Of a stretch of 64,000 nt of DNA, positions 12,318-23,900 are shown piece after piece. Position 1 is the first letter of the stretch, and each line of letters opens with the position of its first letter. The DNA is from Rhizophagus clarus. Its lineage: Eukaryota; Glomeromycota; Glomeromycetes; Glomerales; Glomeraceae. The notes below the pieces were generated by a model, which made no database searches, had not been told where the DNA came from, and saw nothing but the letters and a program-made list of their open reading frames with translations. The stretch is taken from assembly GCA_015698045.1 (NCBI GenBank), contig BLAL01000229.1, positions 656,001-720,000 of the forward strand. Reading direction: 5' to 3'. Made by a program: the position numbers and the translations under genes.

Positions 12318-15300
12318 TTGAAAAACATGCATACAAAGGTTTTATCGCGTTACACTTTCAAGAAGCGCGTTTTTTTTTTTCAGAGAGATTTTCCAACTTC
12401 CGCTCCTGTTACGACCTTTGCATTATTATTTCGAAATATTTCGTACCAGAATTTTTCAATACCAAAGCCTAATTTTTGGATCAAGAATTTTTCTACGGCA
12501 TACCCAAGTACCGCTATTCCAGCTGACCTTGTCGCTAAATACAAAGATATTGCACCTCCATTCGGCTTTAATGGTCTTGGAGAAATTGTATATCAACGAA
12601 CTTATTCGAGGTTAAAAGCTAACGATGAAAAAGAACAATGGTATACTATCAACTTTTTTCATTTGATTACGAATAAAGGAATTTATTTATAATATTATCT
12701 CGTCTTTATTTAGGTGGGAAACGGTAGAACGTGTAGTTAAAGGTACATTTAATATGCAAAAACGCTGGGCCGAACAAAATAATCTAGCATGGGATTCAAC
12801 TCAGGTTCAAATGTCTTGACTTCAATTATATTATAGCGAAAAAAAGATACTTTTTAATAAACGATCTGTACTTGAATGTTTTTAGGCTCAAGAATTAGCT
12901 CATTCCATGTATGATAAGATCTTTAATATGAAATTTTTGCCACCTGGAAGAGGTTAAATCTATGAAATAACAATATATATAACCAATTATTACCGTTCAA
13001 TAGTGATGTGTTGACTATAAATTTTAGGACTTTGGGCAATGGGTAGTCCTCTTACTGAAGAACGTGGTATTTTCGCCTCTTTAAATAGTTGTGCATTCGT
13101 AAGTACTGAAAATATGTGGGATGATCGATCTTCTATTAGTAAGCCATTTATATTTTTAATGGATGCTTCCATGTTAGGGTAAATTTTCTATAATAAATCA
13201 TATGTATATTCGGTAAGACGTATCCATACTTATCTTTTTTCTAATAAATGCAGTGTTGGTGTTGGGTTTGATACTAAAGGTGCTGGACCTAATTCTCCTA
13301 TAATCAGGGGTCCAAGCACTTTACGAGCGCCAACTGTATATGTTATTGAAGACTCAAGGGAAGGTAAATATTATGTTTAAAAAAAAAAAAATGCTGAATA
13401 ACGTCATTAGTTTTTTATTAAATATTTAACCGTATTAAGGTTGGGTAAAGTCTGTCGGGTTGTTGATCGACTCTTATTTTAATGAAAATGTCGGTCCATA
13501 CGAATTTGATTATAGACGAATTCGTCCTCCTAACTTACCTATCAAGGTTTGTTCTAAGATCCACATCTCTTCCGGATAATATTTTGATCGGATTTCAATT
13601 TAGGGATTTGGAGGCGTATCATCGGGTCCAGAACCTCTCAGGCAACTTCATATACATATTTCTAAGACGTTGTGCAAGAACATTGGAGCACCGTTAAGTG
13701 TTACCACCATTGTAGACTTGATGAATTTAATAGGGAAATGTGTTGTTAGCGGAAATGTTTGTAAAATATATTGATTTAAAATTGGAGTTTGTAAATAATC
13801 ATACTTAAGTATTTCGTTTCTGGTAGATTCGAAGAGCAGCAGAAATAGCGTTTGGAGACCCACAGGATGATGAATACATAGATTTGAAAAATTATGAAAT
13901 CAATCCACATAGACGTGAGTATGGCTGGACATCAAATAACTCTGTAAGTTTTATTTCTTAAATGCGGCTCTCATAAATTAAATTGAAAATTAATCTGAAT
14001 CCTATAAAATTTCAGGTTTTTTCCCCCTTAGGTTTAGATTATACAAAAATATGTGAACGAATTAAAAAAAATGGGGAACCTGGTCTTGTTTGGTTGGATA
14101 ATTCTCGAGCTTATAGTAGAATGTGCGATCTACCAGTGACGTGTTAAATCATCTACTGTATTACTTTTTGTAGATTTTCTGTTGATTTATTTATAATTAA
14201 CATATATAGGATCATAAAGATATAAATGCCCGAGGTGGGAATCCATGTTTAGAGCAGACTCTTGAATCATATGAATTGTGCTGTTTGGTGGAAATATTTC
14301 CTTTAAATCATACATCATTAGAAGACTTTTTGGATACATTACGAAGTGCATTCTTGTATGCGAAAACTGTAACCCTTGGAAAGACACATTGGCCACAGAG
14401 CAATGCTGTCATGTTAAGGAACCGTCGAATCGGATGTGGATTAAGTGGCGTTGCACAATTTATCAGTCAACATGGTTGTATGTTACTTATTTGGTTGTTC
14501 TTTTGAAATTATCGCTAAAATATTTTACTTTATAGGATTATCAAAATTGAAACTTTGGTGTGAAGAGGGTTACAAATATATTCAGAATGTTGATAAAGAG
14601 TGAGAACTAGCTATCTCTCTCAATGCAAATTTTATGAAAAATATCATTAACAGCATGAAATTTTAGGTTTTCTGAATGGTTTGGTATACCTAAATCTATC
14701 AAAACTACAACAATTAAACCAAGTGGTACGGTTTCATTGTTAGCTGGAGGTAATTTATTGTGATATTTATAATATTATGTAGCAATTTGACTTTGATATC
14801 AACTTTTGTTATTATTTTTTCCTTTCAAGCGACACCTGGAATGCATTACCCTGAGTCAAGGTACTGTATTCGACGTGTTCGCCTTTCAAAACATTCAGAG
14901 ATAATTCAGCCACTCAAAGAGTTTGGGTTTAAAATTGAACTGGATGTAGTTGACCCAAATTCTTTTGTAGTCGAAATACCTATTGACTATGGAAAAGGTG
15001 TAAGAAGTTTAAAAGAAGTATCCATGTGGGAACAATTAAGCTTGGCAGCATTCTTGCAAAAATATTGGTCTGATAATCAAGTCAGCTGTACAGTAACGTT
15101 TGAACCTGAGACAGAGGGTCCCATGCTCAAATATGCGATCGAGTATTTTCAATATCAGTTAAAAGGTATTTAAATTATTTTAAAATGTAGTTTATTTTCT
15201 TCATCTTAGCTGATTTTATTTTATTTTATTTTTTATTTTTATTTTTTTTTTTTTAAAAGGCGTTTCATTTTTTCCACGTACACCTTCGGCTGTTTATGCC

Positions 15301-15462
15301 CAAATGCCAATAGAAGCCATTAGTCCTGAACGATATGAGAGTATAATGTCGGCTCGAAAAAATTTGAAAGTCGATTTTCATAATATCCTGTCAAAAGATA
15401 AGTCTGCCCCGGATATAGAGCGGTATTGCGATTCAAATACCTGCGCTCTTGATCCAGTTTAG
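12318..15462 (+). CDS. adenosylcobalamin-dependent (class II) ribonucleotide reductase
   Basis: Fourteen exons give 729 aa: 12318-12640, 12714-12804, 12886-12952, 13028-13178, 13254-13363, 13440-13546, 13604-13756, 13827-13943, 14016-14135, 14210-14474, 14536-14599, 14667-14749, 14830-15165 and 15260-15462. It resembles the monomeric Lactobacillus-type RTPR (about 739 aa), which reduces ribonucleotides to deoxyribonucleotides with coenzyme B12 as radical generator. Key residues keep their spacing: Cys182 in SLNSCAF; Cys426, Glu428 and Cys437 in [14 protein letters not shown] (the C408/E410/C419 set); and Cys719/Cys724 near the end in YCDSNTC (the C731/C736 pair). [17 protein letters not shown] is also present. 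About 60 extra N-terminal residues are basic and Ser/Thr/Phe-rich with a single Asp, resembling a mitochondrial presequence. The start could be 12318 or 12327. A 44-bp intron after MHTK (to the CAG at about 12383) is an alternative that would shorten the leader. Confidence 0.93.
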
Positions 15463-15522
15463 TAAATAAGAATATCGTATTTAAGATTTTCGAGTTTATA
15501 ATAAATATATCACAAGTTTTTA

Positions 15523-17859
15523 TTAATAACGATAATGTAATTTGATACATCTTTCATTATGAATTAATCTTTTTTTCAATCGATAATTTAATTGTCGTGA
15601 AATTTTTCTCTGAGCTAAAAATCTTAACTTCCAATAACGTGGCCCTTTACCTTTAGTATACATCCTATCGTGACTTTTAGGATCTAATCCATGTTTTTTT
15701 ATATCTTCATAAAAATATTTAAGTTCGTCTTTACGTTTGGCTCTTTCAATCAGTTTTTCAAAGTGGTAACACACGAATCTATCTATTTTCAGATTCATCT
15801 TTTTCATCATTTCATATAATTTTTTACCATCTTCAAATCTTTTTGTCATGGCAAAACTTTGAATCAATGTAGTAAAAGGGATATGATTAATTGACACGTT
15901 ATCTCTAACCATCTGCTGAAATATTTGAATTGCCTTTTGAGGCTTCTTTGCTTTTACCAAAGATGTAATAAAAGCCGAATAAACATACACGTTAGGTTTG
16001 TGGCCTCTTGCTAAAAGTTCCTTAAAAACTTTAACAGCCAGGGAGTGTCTTGAAGAAACCGTTGCAAGGGAAATTATGGTCGTATAAATATATAAATTTG
16101 GTTCTATGCCAACTAAAATCATTTGGTTGTACAATCTTATTGCATTGTTGATATCTCCTGATAAAGTTTGATGCCGAATTATGGGATTCAAAGCAACATT
16201 GGTTATTGGAAATTTTCTGTTCATTTCACTAAGAAATCTAGATGCTTTTAAAAAATTATTTCTTTTACACATTGCATCTATTAAAAGTTCATAAGTATAG
16301 CGATTTGGTTCCGCTCTCTGTGCTAACATCTGCAGATATATATTTTCGATCTTCAAAGTATCAATTGAATTGTCTCGACTAAGGGCATATATGAGATGAT
16401 TATAAGTTTCAGTATTTGGCATTATTCCAGAAGCATTCATCTTTTCAATAATTTTTTCTGCGTCTGCGGAATCAGAGTTAATTGCTCGCATATAGATTTG
16501 AGAAACAAATAGATAAATATCGTATTTTATATTTTGTTCAGCAATTTTTTTGTAAATTCTGCAAGCACTTTGAATATCTCCGCATCGAAGATAAGCAAAA
16601 ATCAACGTTGTATATAATTCTCTATCTGGTTGAATACCAAGTTCGAGCAGTTTCCTGAAGATTTTTTCGATCTTGTCTATTTCACCCTTTTTACTATATC
16701 CAGAAATTAAAGATGTAAATAAAAATATATCTGGTGAATCCAAATATTCTTCAAATTCCTCTAATAATTCTTCTGCCATTTCCAATTTCCCTTGCTTACA
16801 TGACTCATGAATCAATGTACTATATAGTCCTTTTCTAGGTATTTGTCCATATAGAATTACCCGCCTGAGAATATATAAAGCTTCATCTACATTCCCTCGT
16901 TCACAATATATTCTTATTAGGATAAGATACGCATCAGCTCTCCTATAAAAAGCACTTTTTTCAACTAATGCATCGAGGATTTTAGGTAATGAATTATTAT
17001 TATTGCTTAGATCCACCATTTTATATAATGTCATTTTGTATATATCGGAAGGTATCCGGTTCTTTAAATTAAAGAAATGAAAATCTTTCATGATTTGAAT
17101 GAGCCATTCAAATGTTTTTTTGTTCGGATTATGACAGATAATCTGGAGAAACATTCTCATATGATGGCTTTTAATAAAACATATAAGTCCATTTTTTACG
17201 ACGTCGGTATATATTTCATATACTTTTAGAGAATCATTTCTTAACTTGTGCAAATTTTGAGTGATGATATTATAATGGAGTGAATTTTTCCTCAACTTTT
17301 TTTTCACTTCGTCATTAAACTGTCTAAATTTTATATCTTTACCTTTTAAAGAAAATTCTCTTGATATTTTTGATTTATCGTCAATGTCTTTAGAGTAATA
17401 ATTATCTTGTATCGTATTTAAAATCTTTACATTATTTAGCTCGCCTTTCTTATCCAAACTCATAGAATTAGCATGATCATTTGTCGAATTTGAATTTAAT
17501 AAAGTGAATTGTGAAAATTGCCTTTGAAAATTTATAAAATTTAGTAAAGCTGCATTATGTTTTCTACTGCAATGTTCAATTCGATGAAAAAAGTGAGTGA
17601 CGCAGCATTTATTTGATGTGTGCGCTTCTAATGCTTTTGTACAAAAACTACTGCATTGATGACTTTTAAATGTAAAAACAGTAAAGCTATTCTCATGGAT
17701 TTGTTTTAAGACCCTTACATTTGAAGTGAATAGTCTGTACAAACAAAACAACAAATTTTTACTATAAAGCGAAGAATGAAAATGAATACCAGTAATCAAA
17801 GTTCTGTGAAAAGAATAGCGGATTTCCCGTAGAGGCATATAAGGTATATATTTCTTCAA
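15523..17859 (-). CDS. pentatricopeptide repeat protein, 778 aa
   Basis: Single uninterrupted frame. Residues 1-270 are a basic, Ser/Asn-rich leader region beginning MKKYIPYMPLREIRYSFHR, compatible with mitochondrial import. From about residue 290 to 710 there are about twelve tandem 35-residue PPR units, seen as recurring LYSTLIHESCKQGKLEMAEE, TYNHLIYALSRDNS, YIYTTIISLA and VYVYSAFITSLVKA type helices. The C-terminus is a short strongly basic tail (KGKGPRYWKLRFLAQRKISR). PPR proteins bind single-stranded organellar RNA one base per repeat and act in mitochondrial transcript maturation or translation; the RNA target cannot be read here. It is convergent with the RNR gene, with only 60 bp between the two stop codons. 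No intron is needed, unlike its spliced neighbours. Confidence 0.92.
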   Translation of the reverse strand: MKKYIPYMPLREIRYSFHRTLITGIHFHSSLYSKNLLFCLYRLFTSNVRVLKQIHENSFTVFTFKSHQCSSFCTKALEAHTSNKCCVTHFFHRIEHCSRKHNAALLNFINFQRQFSQFTLLNSNSTNDHANSMSLDKKGELNNVKILNTIQDNYYSKDIDDKSKISREFSLKGKDIKFRQFNDEVKKKLRKNSLHYNIITQNLHKLRNDSLKVYEIYTDVVKNGLICFIKSHHMRMFLQIICHNPNKKTFEWLIQIMKDFHFFNLKNRIPSDIYKMTLYKMVDLSNNNNSLPKILDALVEKSAFYRRADAYLILIRIYCERGNVDEALYILRRVILYGQIPRKGLYSTLIHESCKQGKLEMAEELLEEFEEYLDSPDIFLFTSLISGYSKKGEIDKIEKIFRKLLELGIQPDRELYTTLIFAYLRCGDIQSACRIYKKIAEQNIKYDIYLFVSQIYMRAINSDSADAEKIIEKMNASGIMPNTETYNHLIYALSRDNSIDTLKIENIYLQMLAQRAEPNRYTYELLIDAMCKRNNFLKASRFLSEMNRKFPITNVALNPIIRHQTLSGDINNAIRLYNQMILVGIEPNLYIYTTIISLATVSSRHSLAVKVFKELLARGHKPNVYVYSAFITSLVKAKKPQKAIQIFQQMVRDNVSINHIPFTTLIQSFAMTKRFEDGKKLYEMMKKMNLKIDRFVCYHFEKLIERAKRKDELKYFYEDIKKHGLDPKSHDRMYTKGKGPRYWKLRFLAQRKISRQLNYRLKKRLIHNERCIKLHYRY

Positions 17860-18224
17860 ATATCTAATTTATCCGTATCGAGTATAAGACACGGAATGAG
17901 ATAGTCTATACTTTTTATATAGTGAATTTTTTAATGAGCGAGCGATACAGCATTGATTATCCAAAAAAAAGATCGATTTAAATAGATCATGTAGATCATG
18001 TATTATATTGGAGATCAAAAATTATAACTAAGTTGAGCTGCGAGAGAGATTTATAATGGAAGTATCAGGTCGAAAAAAAAAAATAATACGCTATTCACGT
18101 CATTGATATTATTTATTTTTTGAGTAAATATTTTTTTATTATGATAATTACGAAGTAAGTATACTACTAAATAAAGATCTATACAATACTAATTATACAA
18201 TTAAAGATATAACAAAAAAAAAAA

Positions 18225-19134
18225 TCACAAAACTCTGTTTGTATCGTAATTCTTTCTATATTCAATCTTGTCCACTTTAACATCACCATCAACTAATTGA
18301 TATACATAAGTTACTACAACTACTCCTTGAATATCCATAAGAACGAATGATGGTTTAATATCTCTACGTATAATACAAAGTAATTATTAATTTTTTTGAA
18401 ATTTATTAATATTTAAAAGTAATATAAAAACTCACTCCGAACTAAATCCAGAATAAGCACCCGTCGCACTACCTGGGTTAACAAAAAATTTGCCTTCATA
18501 TTCGATTGCCTCAAATCTATGTGTGTGACCTGTCAATAAAATATCAACATCCATTTGACGCGCTACAATCGATAACGATTCAACATCTCCAACAGGAATA
18601 ACTTGATGTCCATGTAAAACGCCAATACGAAGAGGACCATGGGTTATAATTTTGGAAAGAGGCCAGTTTGGGAACTTTAGAACCGATAAAAGAATTATAA
18701 CTGTGACCTGCCAATATTTCACACATACTACCATCATGATACAAAATCAAATAAATGATGCAAACCTCATCGTAATCTCCTTTAACGATATGTATATCAG
18801 CAGCAACAGTCCGTAAGTAATCAAAAGTTTCTTTATCACACACATTACCCGTGCATATAATTTGTTGTATTTTACCTGGAACCTTTATTAGTTATATTAA
18901 ATAAATTAAATATTAATACATATAATTTGTATATCTTTTGTGTAAAATTCCTACCAAAAGTTTTTTAAATTTGAGGGGTAGATCGTGTATACGATACGGA
19001 ATGTGAAGGTCGCCTATTACCAAAACTAACTGAAATTTACAATAAATTATAGTTCAACGGTATAATTTCAAGTTAACTAGTTTATTATTAATAATAAATT
19101 ACTATTCTTAAAGGCACATACAACTTACCACCAT
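18225..19134 (-). CDS. VPS29: retromer subunit Vps29
   Basis: Five exons: 19134-19129 (only ATG GTG), 19029-18955, 18882-18766, 18674-18436 and 18363-18225, giving 191 aa (human 182). The metallophosphoesterase-like fold motifs are in order: GDLHIP (8-13), TGNVCD (38-43), KGDYDE (61-66), LHGHQVIP (86-93) and LTGHTHRF (113-120). The C-terminus has the conserved [11 protein letters not shown] strand. In the family this is the scaffold of the Vps26-Vps29-Vps35 cargo-recognition core on endosomes, needed for endosome-to-Golgi recycling; catalytic activity is doubtful. The 6-bp first exon was chosen because MV joined to LVLVIGDLH is the conserved N-terminus. Introns are all GT-AG. It shares a 225-bp divergent intergenic region with LSM12. 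Confidence 0.95.
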
Positions 19135-19359
19135 TTTAAAAAACGTAAATTTCAGTAAATGGCACAAGAATTTTTAAAACTTGACGGGTGTTACACATCT
19201 ATCTCCGCACGTGACTTATTAACAAATGGAAATTATTGTCGTGCGACCGTTCAAAAAATTTACAAATGAGCGCTAATTCTGCGCCATTATTATCAAATCT
19301 CGGCGAAAATCATTGTTATAATAACAAAACATTCTTTCATTGTTCATTCATTCTTAAAC
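19135..19359. promoter_or_regulatory. shared divergent promoter region, Vps29/LSM12
   Basis: 225 bp between the two start codons. It is less AT-rich than the deserts, with 'cacgtgactt' (an E-box-like CACGTG) at about 19,208 and 'ctcggcgaaaatcattg' nearer LSM12. A functional role of the CACGTG is only a guess. Confidence 0.4.
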
Positions 19360-20505
19360 ATGCAACGCGCAAAGTCCCATACTCCCGCTCGAACCCCATC
19401 TGACAATGTTAGCCAACGTGTTGGAAATATTAATAATCAAAACAACAACTCGAGCACTGTCACAAATACTAGTAATAACGTTTCTACTGTGGATAATCGA
19501 GAGTCACAGCAACAAAAAGGTTTGGAATGGACGCTTGGACTTTCAATCAGAGTAAAAACTCTAAATGATGACGAGTATGAAGGACAGATTTATGCTTACG
19601 ATCCGAAGACCAACTGCGTTGTTCTTCATATCCTTTTTGGATCTCTTTCAATGGATTAGTTTAGATTCCATGTCTATCCTTAATTTATTTTTTTTTTTTT
19701 TTTTTTTTTTTGAAACAAACCTCATCTGCGTCTACGACTCCTAATTCAAGCGGTTCTCAGAAATATGATTTTCGGATTTTGAAAATTAGTTTTCTTAAAG
19801 AAGTTGCTCAAATTCCAAATCGCAAACCTTCAATCGATATTAATTCTAATTTTGCAACTGTTACGAATTCAACTGCAAACAACAGCTCGGCAAATGGTCA
19901 AAATACAAACAATGGTATTTTTTCTACATTCGTCCCATCAGTAGGATATGTGCCGATGGAAAGGATTCAAGCGAGAGAAATACAAGCTGTAAAGGAAACA
20001 CAAGCTGCGCTAGCGAGAATTGGAGTTGGAGTAACGCAGAAAGCACAAGATATTTTTGATGCGTTGAGCAAGACGTAAGTAAAGAAGAATTAGGTTATTT
20101 ATTTAATTGTAACAAATATATTTATTCATTTTCCCTTTGGTACAATTTGTTCACTTTCTGATATCCGGCTGATCAGGCTTTTGAATTTATATATATATAT
20201 ATATTCGAGTTAACGACTGATCCAATACGTTTAATTTTAAAATCATTATAAATTATAGATTACCTTGTAGGTGGGCTAAAGATTCGATTGTTGTTTTGGA
20301 TGAGGTGATGATTAGCCCTCCATACGATATCGATGATTGTAAGGCAAGTCAAAGTGCTTCTGGTTCACTGGCGCAAGTTAGAAAAGTGGTATGTTTATTA
20401 TTTTGATTATAATCAGTCATTTGAAAAAAAATAAATTTTATCATTAATATGTTACATTTCTAGCTGGAAGGAGAAAGGAAGAGATTAGAGAGCGGACGAA
20501 AATAA
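19360..20505 (+). CDS. LSM12: LSM12-like protein (LSm plus anticodon-binding AD domain)
   Basis: Four exons: 19360-19627, 19717-20074, 20259-20388 and 20464-20505, giving 265 aa. Residues 1-55 are a Ser/Asn/Gln-rich leader. The LSm fold starts at GLEWTLGLSIRVKTLNDDEY and ends near FRILKISFLKEV. The AD domain is marked by VQKAQ-like TQKAQDIFDALSKT, then RWAKDSIVVLDEVMISPPYD and LAQVRKVLEGERK, matching the family's IVV-EV-I-PPY hallmark. In the family it associates with ataxin-2/Pbp1 in RNA regulation, and in animals it is also reported as an NAADP receptor. The first intron (19628-19716) fits only as an AT-AC minor-class intron: with ATATCC...AC ends the frame is exact, while GT-AG options in that stretch break frame or delete the loop. 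Introns 2 and 3 are GT-AG. Confidence 0.92.
19628..19716 (+). other. AT-AC (U12-type) intron of LSM12
   Basis: 89 bp. The 5' end is ATATCCTTTTT, a perfect match to the minor-spliceosome AT-AC donor ATATCCTTT. 'atccttaat' at about 19,677-19,685 is close to the U12 branch motif TTCCTTRAY. The 3' end is gaaAC after a 25-base T run. Branch-to-acceptor distance is about 33 nt, longer than usual, but the T homopolymer is a natural length-variable spacer. Splicing out exactly this segment keeps the reading frame (C plus AA makes a Gln codon). Confidence 0.8.
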
Positions 20506-20976
20506 TAACCAAAATTGTATAATCAATGACATAATAAGTAGTAATATATCTGGAATTTAATTATATTTATTACTCAGTTATATAATGTTGTTATTATTAT
20601 GTGTTGTTTGCTTTGTCGTTATTTTATTACTTAAAAAAAGGTGACGTTTATTCGTTCGCAAACAAATAGGGAATGGATTGCATTTCTTAGTGGAGGACAT
20701 TTTAATTCCCCTTAGGTATTTTCTGCACGGCGCCCATAAGTTTGCTACCCGAACCTTGTATTGTAATTTATCACATGATACGTACGAATGATTCATATTC
20801 GTTGAGATCATCTCACCTGATTGTAAATGCAATAAAAAAAAAAAAATTGATAAATCTATACTTTTACCATTACTTAAAAATGAAATAAAGTTGTATCCTT
20901 TAACGATCACTTTGATCCAGATTTTTTTTTTGCAAAATAATTTTTTAACGGGTTCTACTAAACTTAAAAAGAAAGG

Positions 20977-23900
20977 ATGCAACATATAAAAACAAATACA
21001 GCATTTGTAGCATTGGCACGTCAGAATGCACGTAATTTACTAGGAGCAAAAACAAGTACTGTATTTGGACATCATGGAGGTTTATCAAATCGAGGAAAAT
21101 TTCATGGAACTAGCTCAAGTAGACAAAATTCACAATATGGCAACACTTCAAACTCCTTGATTGGTGACAATCATAATAGGAGGCAAAATGGCATTACAAG
21201 TGGGATAAATCCCCTAAGAACTGAAAGAGGCGGAACCTCACAGAATTTTATTAGACATAATAATTTTTCAACAAACTATCGGGGAAATAAAAGATTTAAT
21301 AGTACATCAACAGTAGCCTCAACGTCATCAGCAATAAGTAATTTTAATATTGGCCTTGGAGGAGAAAACGAATCTAACATATGGCAAAAAAATGACATGT
21401 TATCCATAAATGAATTTAATAACTACATGAAAGACTTGAATCGTAAAGGATCTCTCGCAGATATCGAGCGTCAATTCCGCATCATAAAGCGATCAGGAGT
21501 AATGCCAAATACGCTTACCTACAATTTTTTATTTGATACTATAGCAAAGGCTAAAACAAGTAACTTAAATGGTGAAAAGATGATAAATTATTATAATGAT
21601 ATGCTTGATAATAATGTGATACCAAACCTGGATACTTACAGTATTGTCATAAAAGGATTGTGCAAGATTGAGAATGATCTCACAAATGTAATTATTCGTC
21701 AGGAAAATCGAATTAGGAGAGAAAATAGCTCAACTGATGAAACTACAATTCAAAAATCCATGAAACAGAAAATGAAATGCATGGAATTTGCTTTTGATTT
21801 ATTTACAAAAACAAAATGTTTACCAAATGTTTATTACGATGTAGATATCTGTGATATATTATTACGATCTCTCGCAAACTTTGGAAGGATAGATGATGGA
21901 TTATCAGTTTTTGAATATATGGAGACACACGATATCGTTTCAACTTCCACATACGGTTATTTAATATCTATGTATAGTCATGGTGGTGACATGCAAAGCG
22001 TGTTGGAATGTTTTAATGAATTTCAGCAGGTTAAACAAAATTTACATTATCAACGTGAACCTTTAAATGTATATAATCACTTGATTTCTGCATATATGCG
22101 TTTCAATGACATACCTAGTGCAGTTGAAGTCTTGCAAAATATTATTCCCGAAGCGGGTCTCGTAGCTGATGAATGGTCATATTTTTATTTCATTAGAGAT
22201 CTATGTGAACATGGAGAGATAAATATAGCGTATGAATGGTTTACAAAATGTAAGACTGATGAATCCTTACCTGATCCCATTTTATTCACATATGAAATTT
22301 TATTGTTAAATTATTCAAACAAAGGAGATTATGAAAAAGCCACGGAAATATATCAAGAAATGAAAGAAAAGGGCTTGTCTCCTAAATATACAGAGAGAGC
22401 AAGTTATTGTTATTTAACTCTTAAAAAAGATCCCGATAGAATTTTTGAACTTTTAGACGATATGGTAGGAATTGGATTTTCTACAGATGCTAATTTAACA
22501 AATAAGATTCTTGAACATTTTGATCAAACTGGGCAAATCGACAAAAAATGTCTAGCTCTATTGAAGATTATGATTGCTTCAGATAATTTTTACAAAAATA
22601 ATAATAATTTATGGCGACTAACAAACCCTAAATCACAACCAGATTATAGCGAGAAGTACATTTCATTGCTAAGAGATCCACGTCTTTCACTCAAAGATAC
22701 CATTAATGCCAAATACAATTTGTGGACATTAAAAAGGAAACAGATTGAATCTGTTGAACTGGATAAATATGATGCATTAAAGAAAGAAGGAAAATTGATC
22801 CCACAATTAAGAGAGCTTGAATCTGTCCAAATACATGATCTATTTGAAACTTCAATTTCCAATTATCACCATAAAGATAAAAATTCGGATATACTTAGTT
22901 CTAGAATTTTTGAAATAGCGAATGATATCTTACAAAGTGAAAATACGATACCTTACAGTACATTATCAAGAGTGAGTTATGAATTAAAAGAATTATCAGA
23001 TAAAGATAGTTTTGAAAAATGGAAAAAGTTGCTTTCGACTATATCTTCTGATAATAAAATTTGCCCTTCCGCTTCCGATAGGGAACCTACAATTAAAGAA
23101 TTTAATCGATCAGCTGAATTGTCAAACCTTTGCAAATCGAATCACTTTGATGCGGATCATTTTATGACAGAATTTTATAAAATGCTTAATGAAGGTCTGT
23201 TACCCACTCCTGAACTTGTTAGTCAAGCTATAAGGAATTTAGGTAAGATAAAGGAGCTTGATAAAGCAATAGAAATTTATAATTATACCTTGGATTTTCA
23301 TCAAAAATGGAAATCTCCTATCAGAGAAAATACATTGCATTATGCTCGTAATAGCATGCTTGTTGCATATGCAGTTAGTCATAATTTGGAACGCGCAAAT
23401 CAGATGTATCAAGAAATTGTTGATTCGGGTCGTTATCCGGATGCTAATGCAATTGCTGATTATATGATATGTGAAGGTGAAAAGGATATGGATGAAGCTT
23501 CAACAGCTTTTAAATTTTATAACGAAATAAAAAGACGTAATATAAGAGCTACAACATACTTTTACAATGTTTTAATCAGTAAACTCGGAAAAGCACGTAA
23601 ATATGATGCTGTTTGGGAAATATTTGAAGAGATGAAACGATTAAAAATTCAACGTAATGTAGTCACTTATGGAGCTTTGATTGCGGCGTGTGTTCGTGTG
23701 AAATCGGAAGAAAAAGCTCTTTCGGTTTTTAAAGAAATGGAAAGTTCGGAAAGGTACCAACCACGTATTGGACCATTCAACACGATGATGCAATTTTACA
23801 CTTGGGACTTACAAAATAGAGAAAAAGCACTTCAATTTTTTGAAGAAATTAAAAAACATGAATTGAGTCCGTCAGAGCATACATACAAACTATTAATAGA

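Noticed and set aside
12266-12472. Alternative 68-codon frame at the RNR start
   Set aside because: It overlaps the RNR leader in another frame and does not connect to any conserved exon.
20578-20985. Minus-strand frame of 135 codons upstream of the large PPR gene
   Set aside because: Low-complexity composition, no homology recognised, and it overlaps the PPR start; likely chance in the 5' flank.
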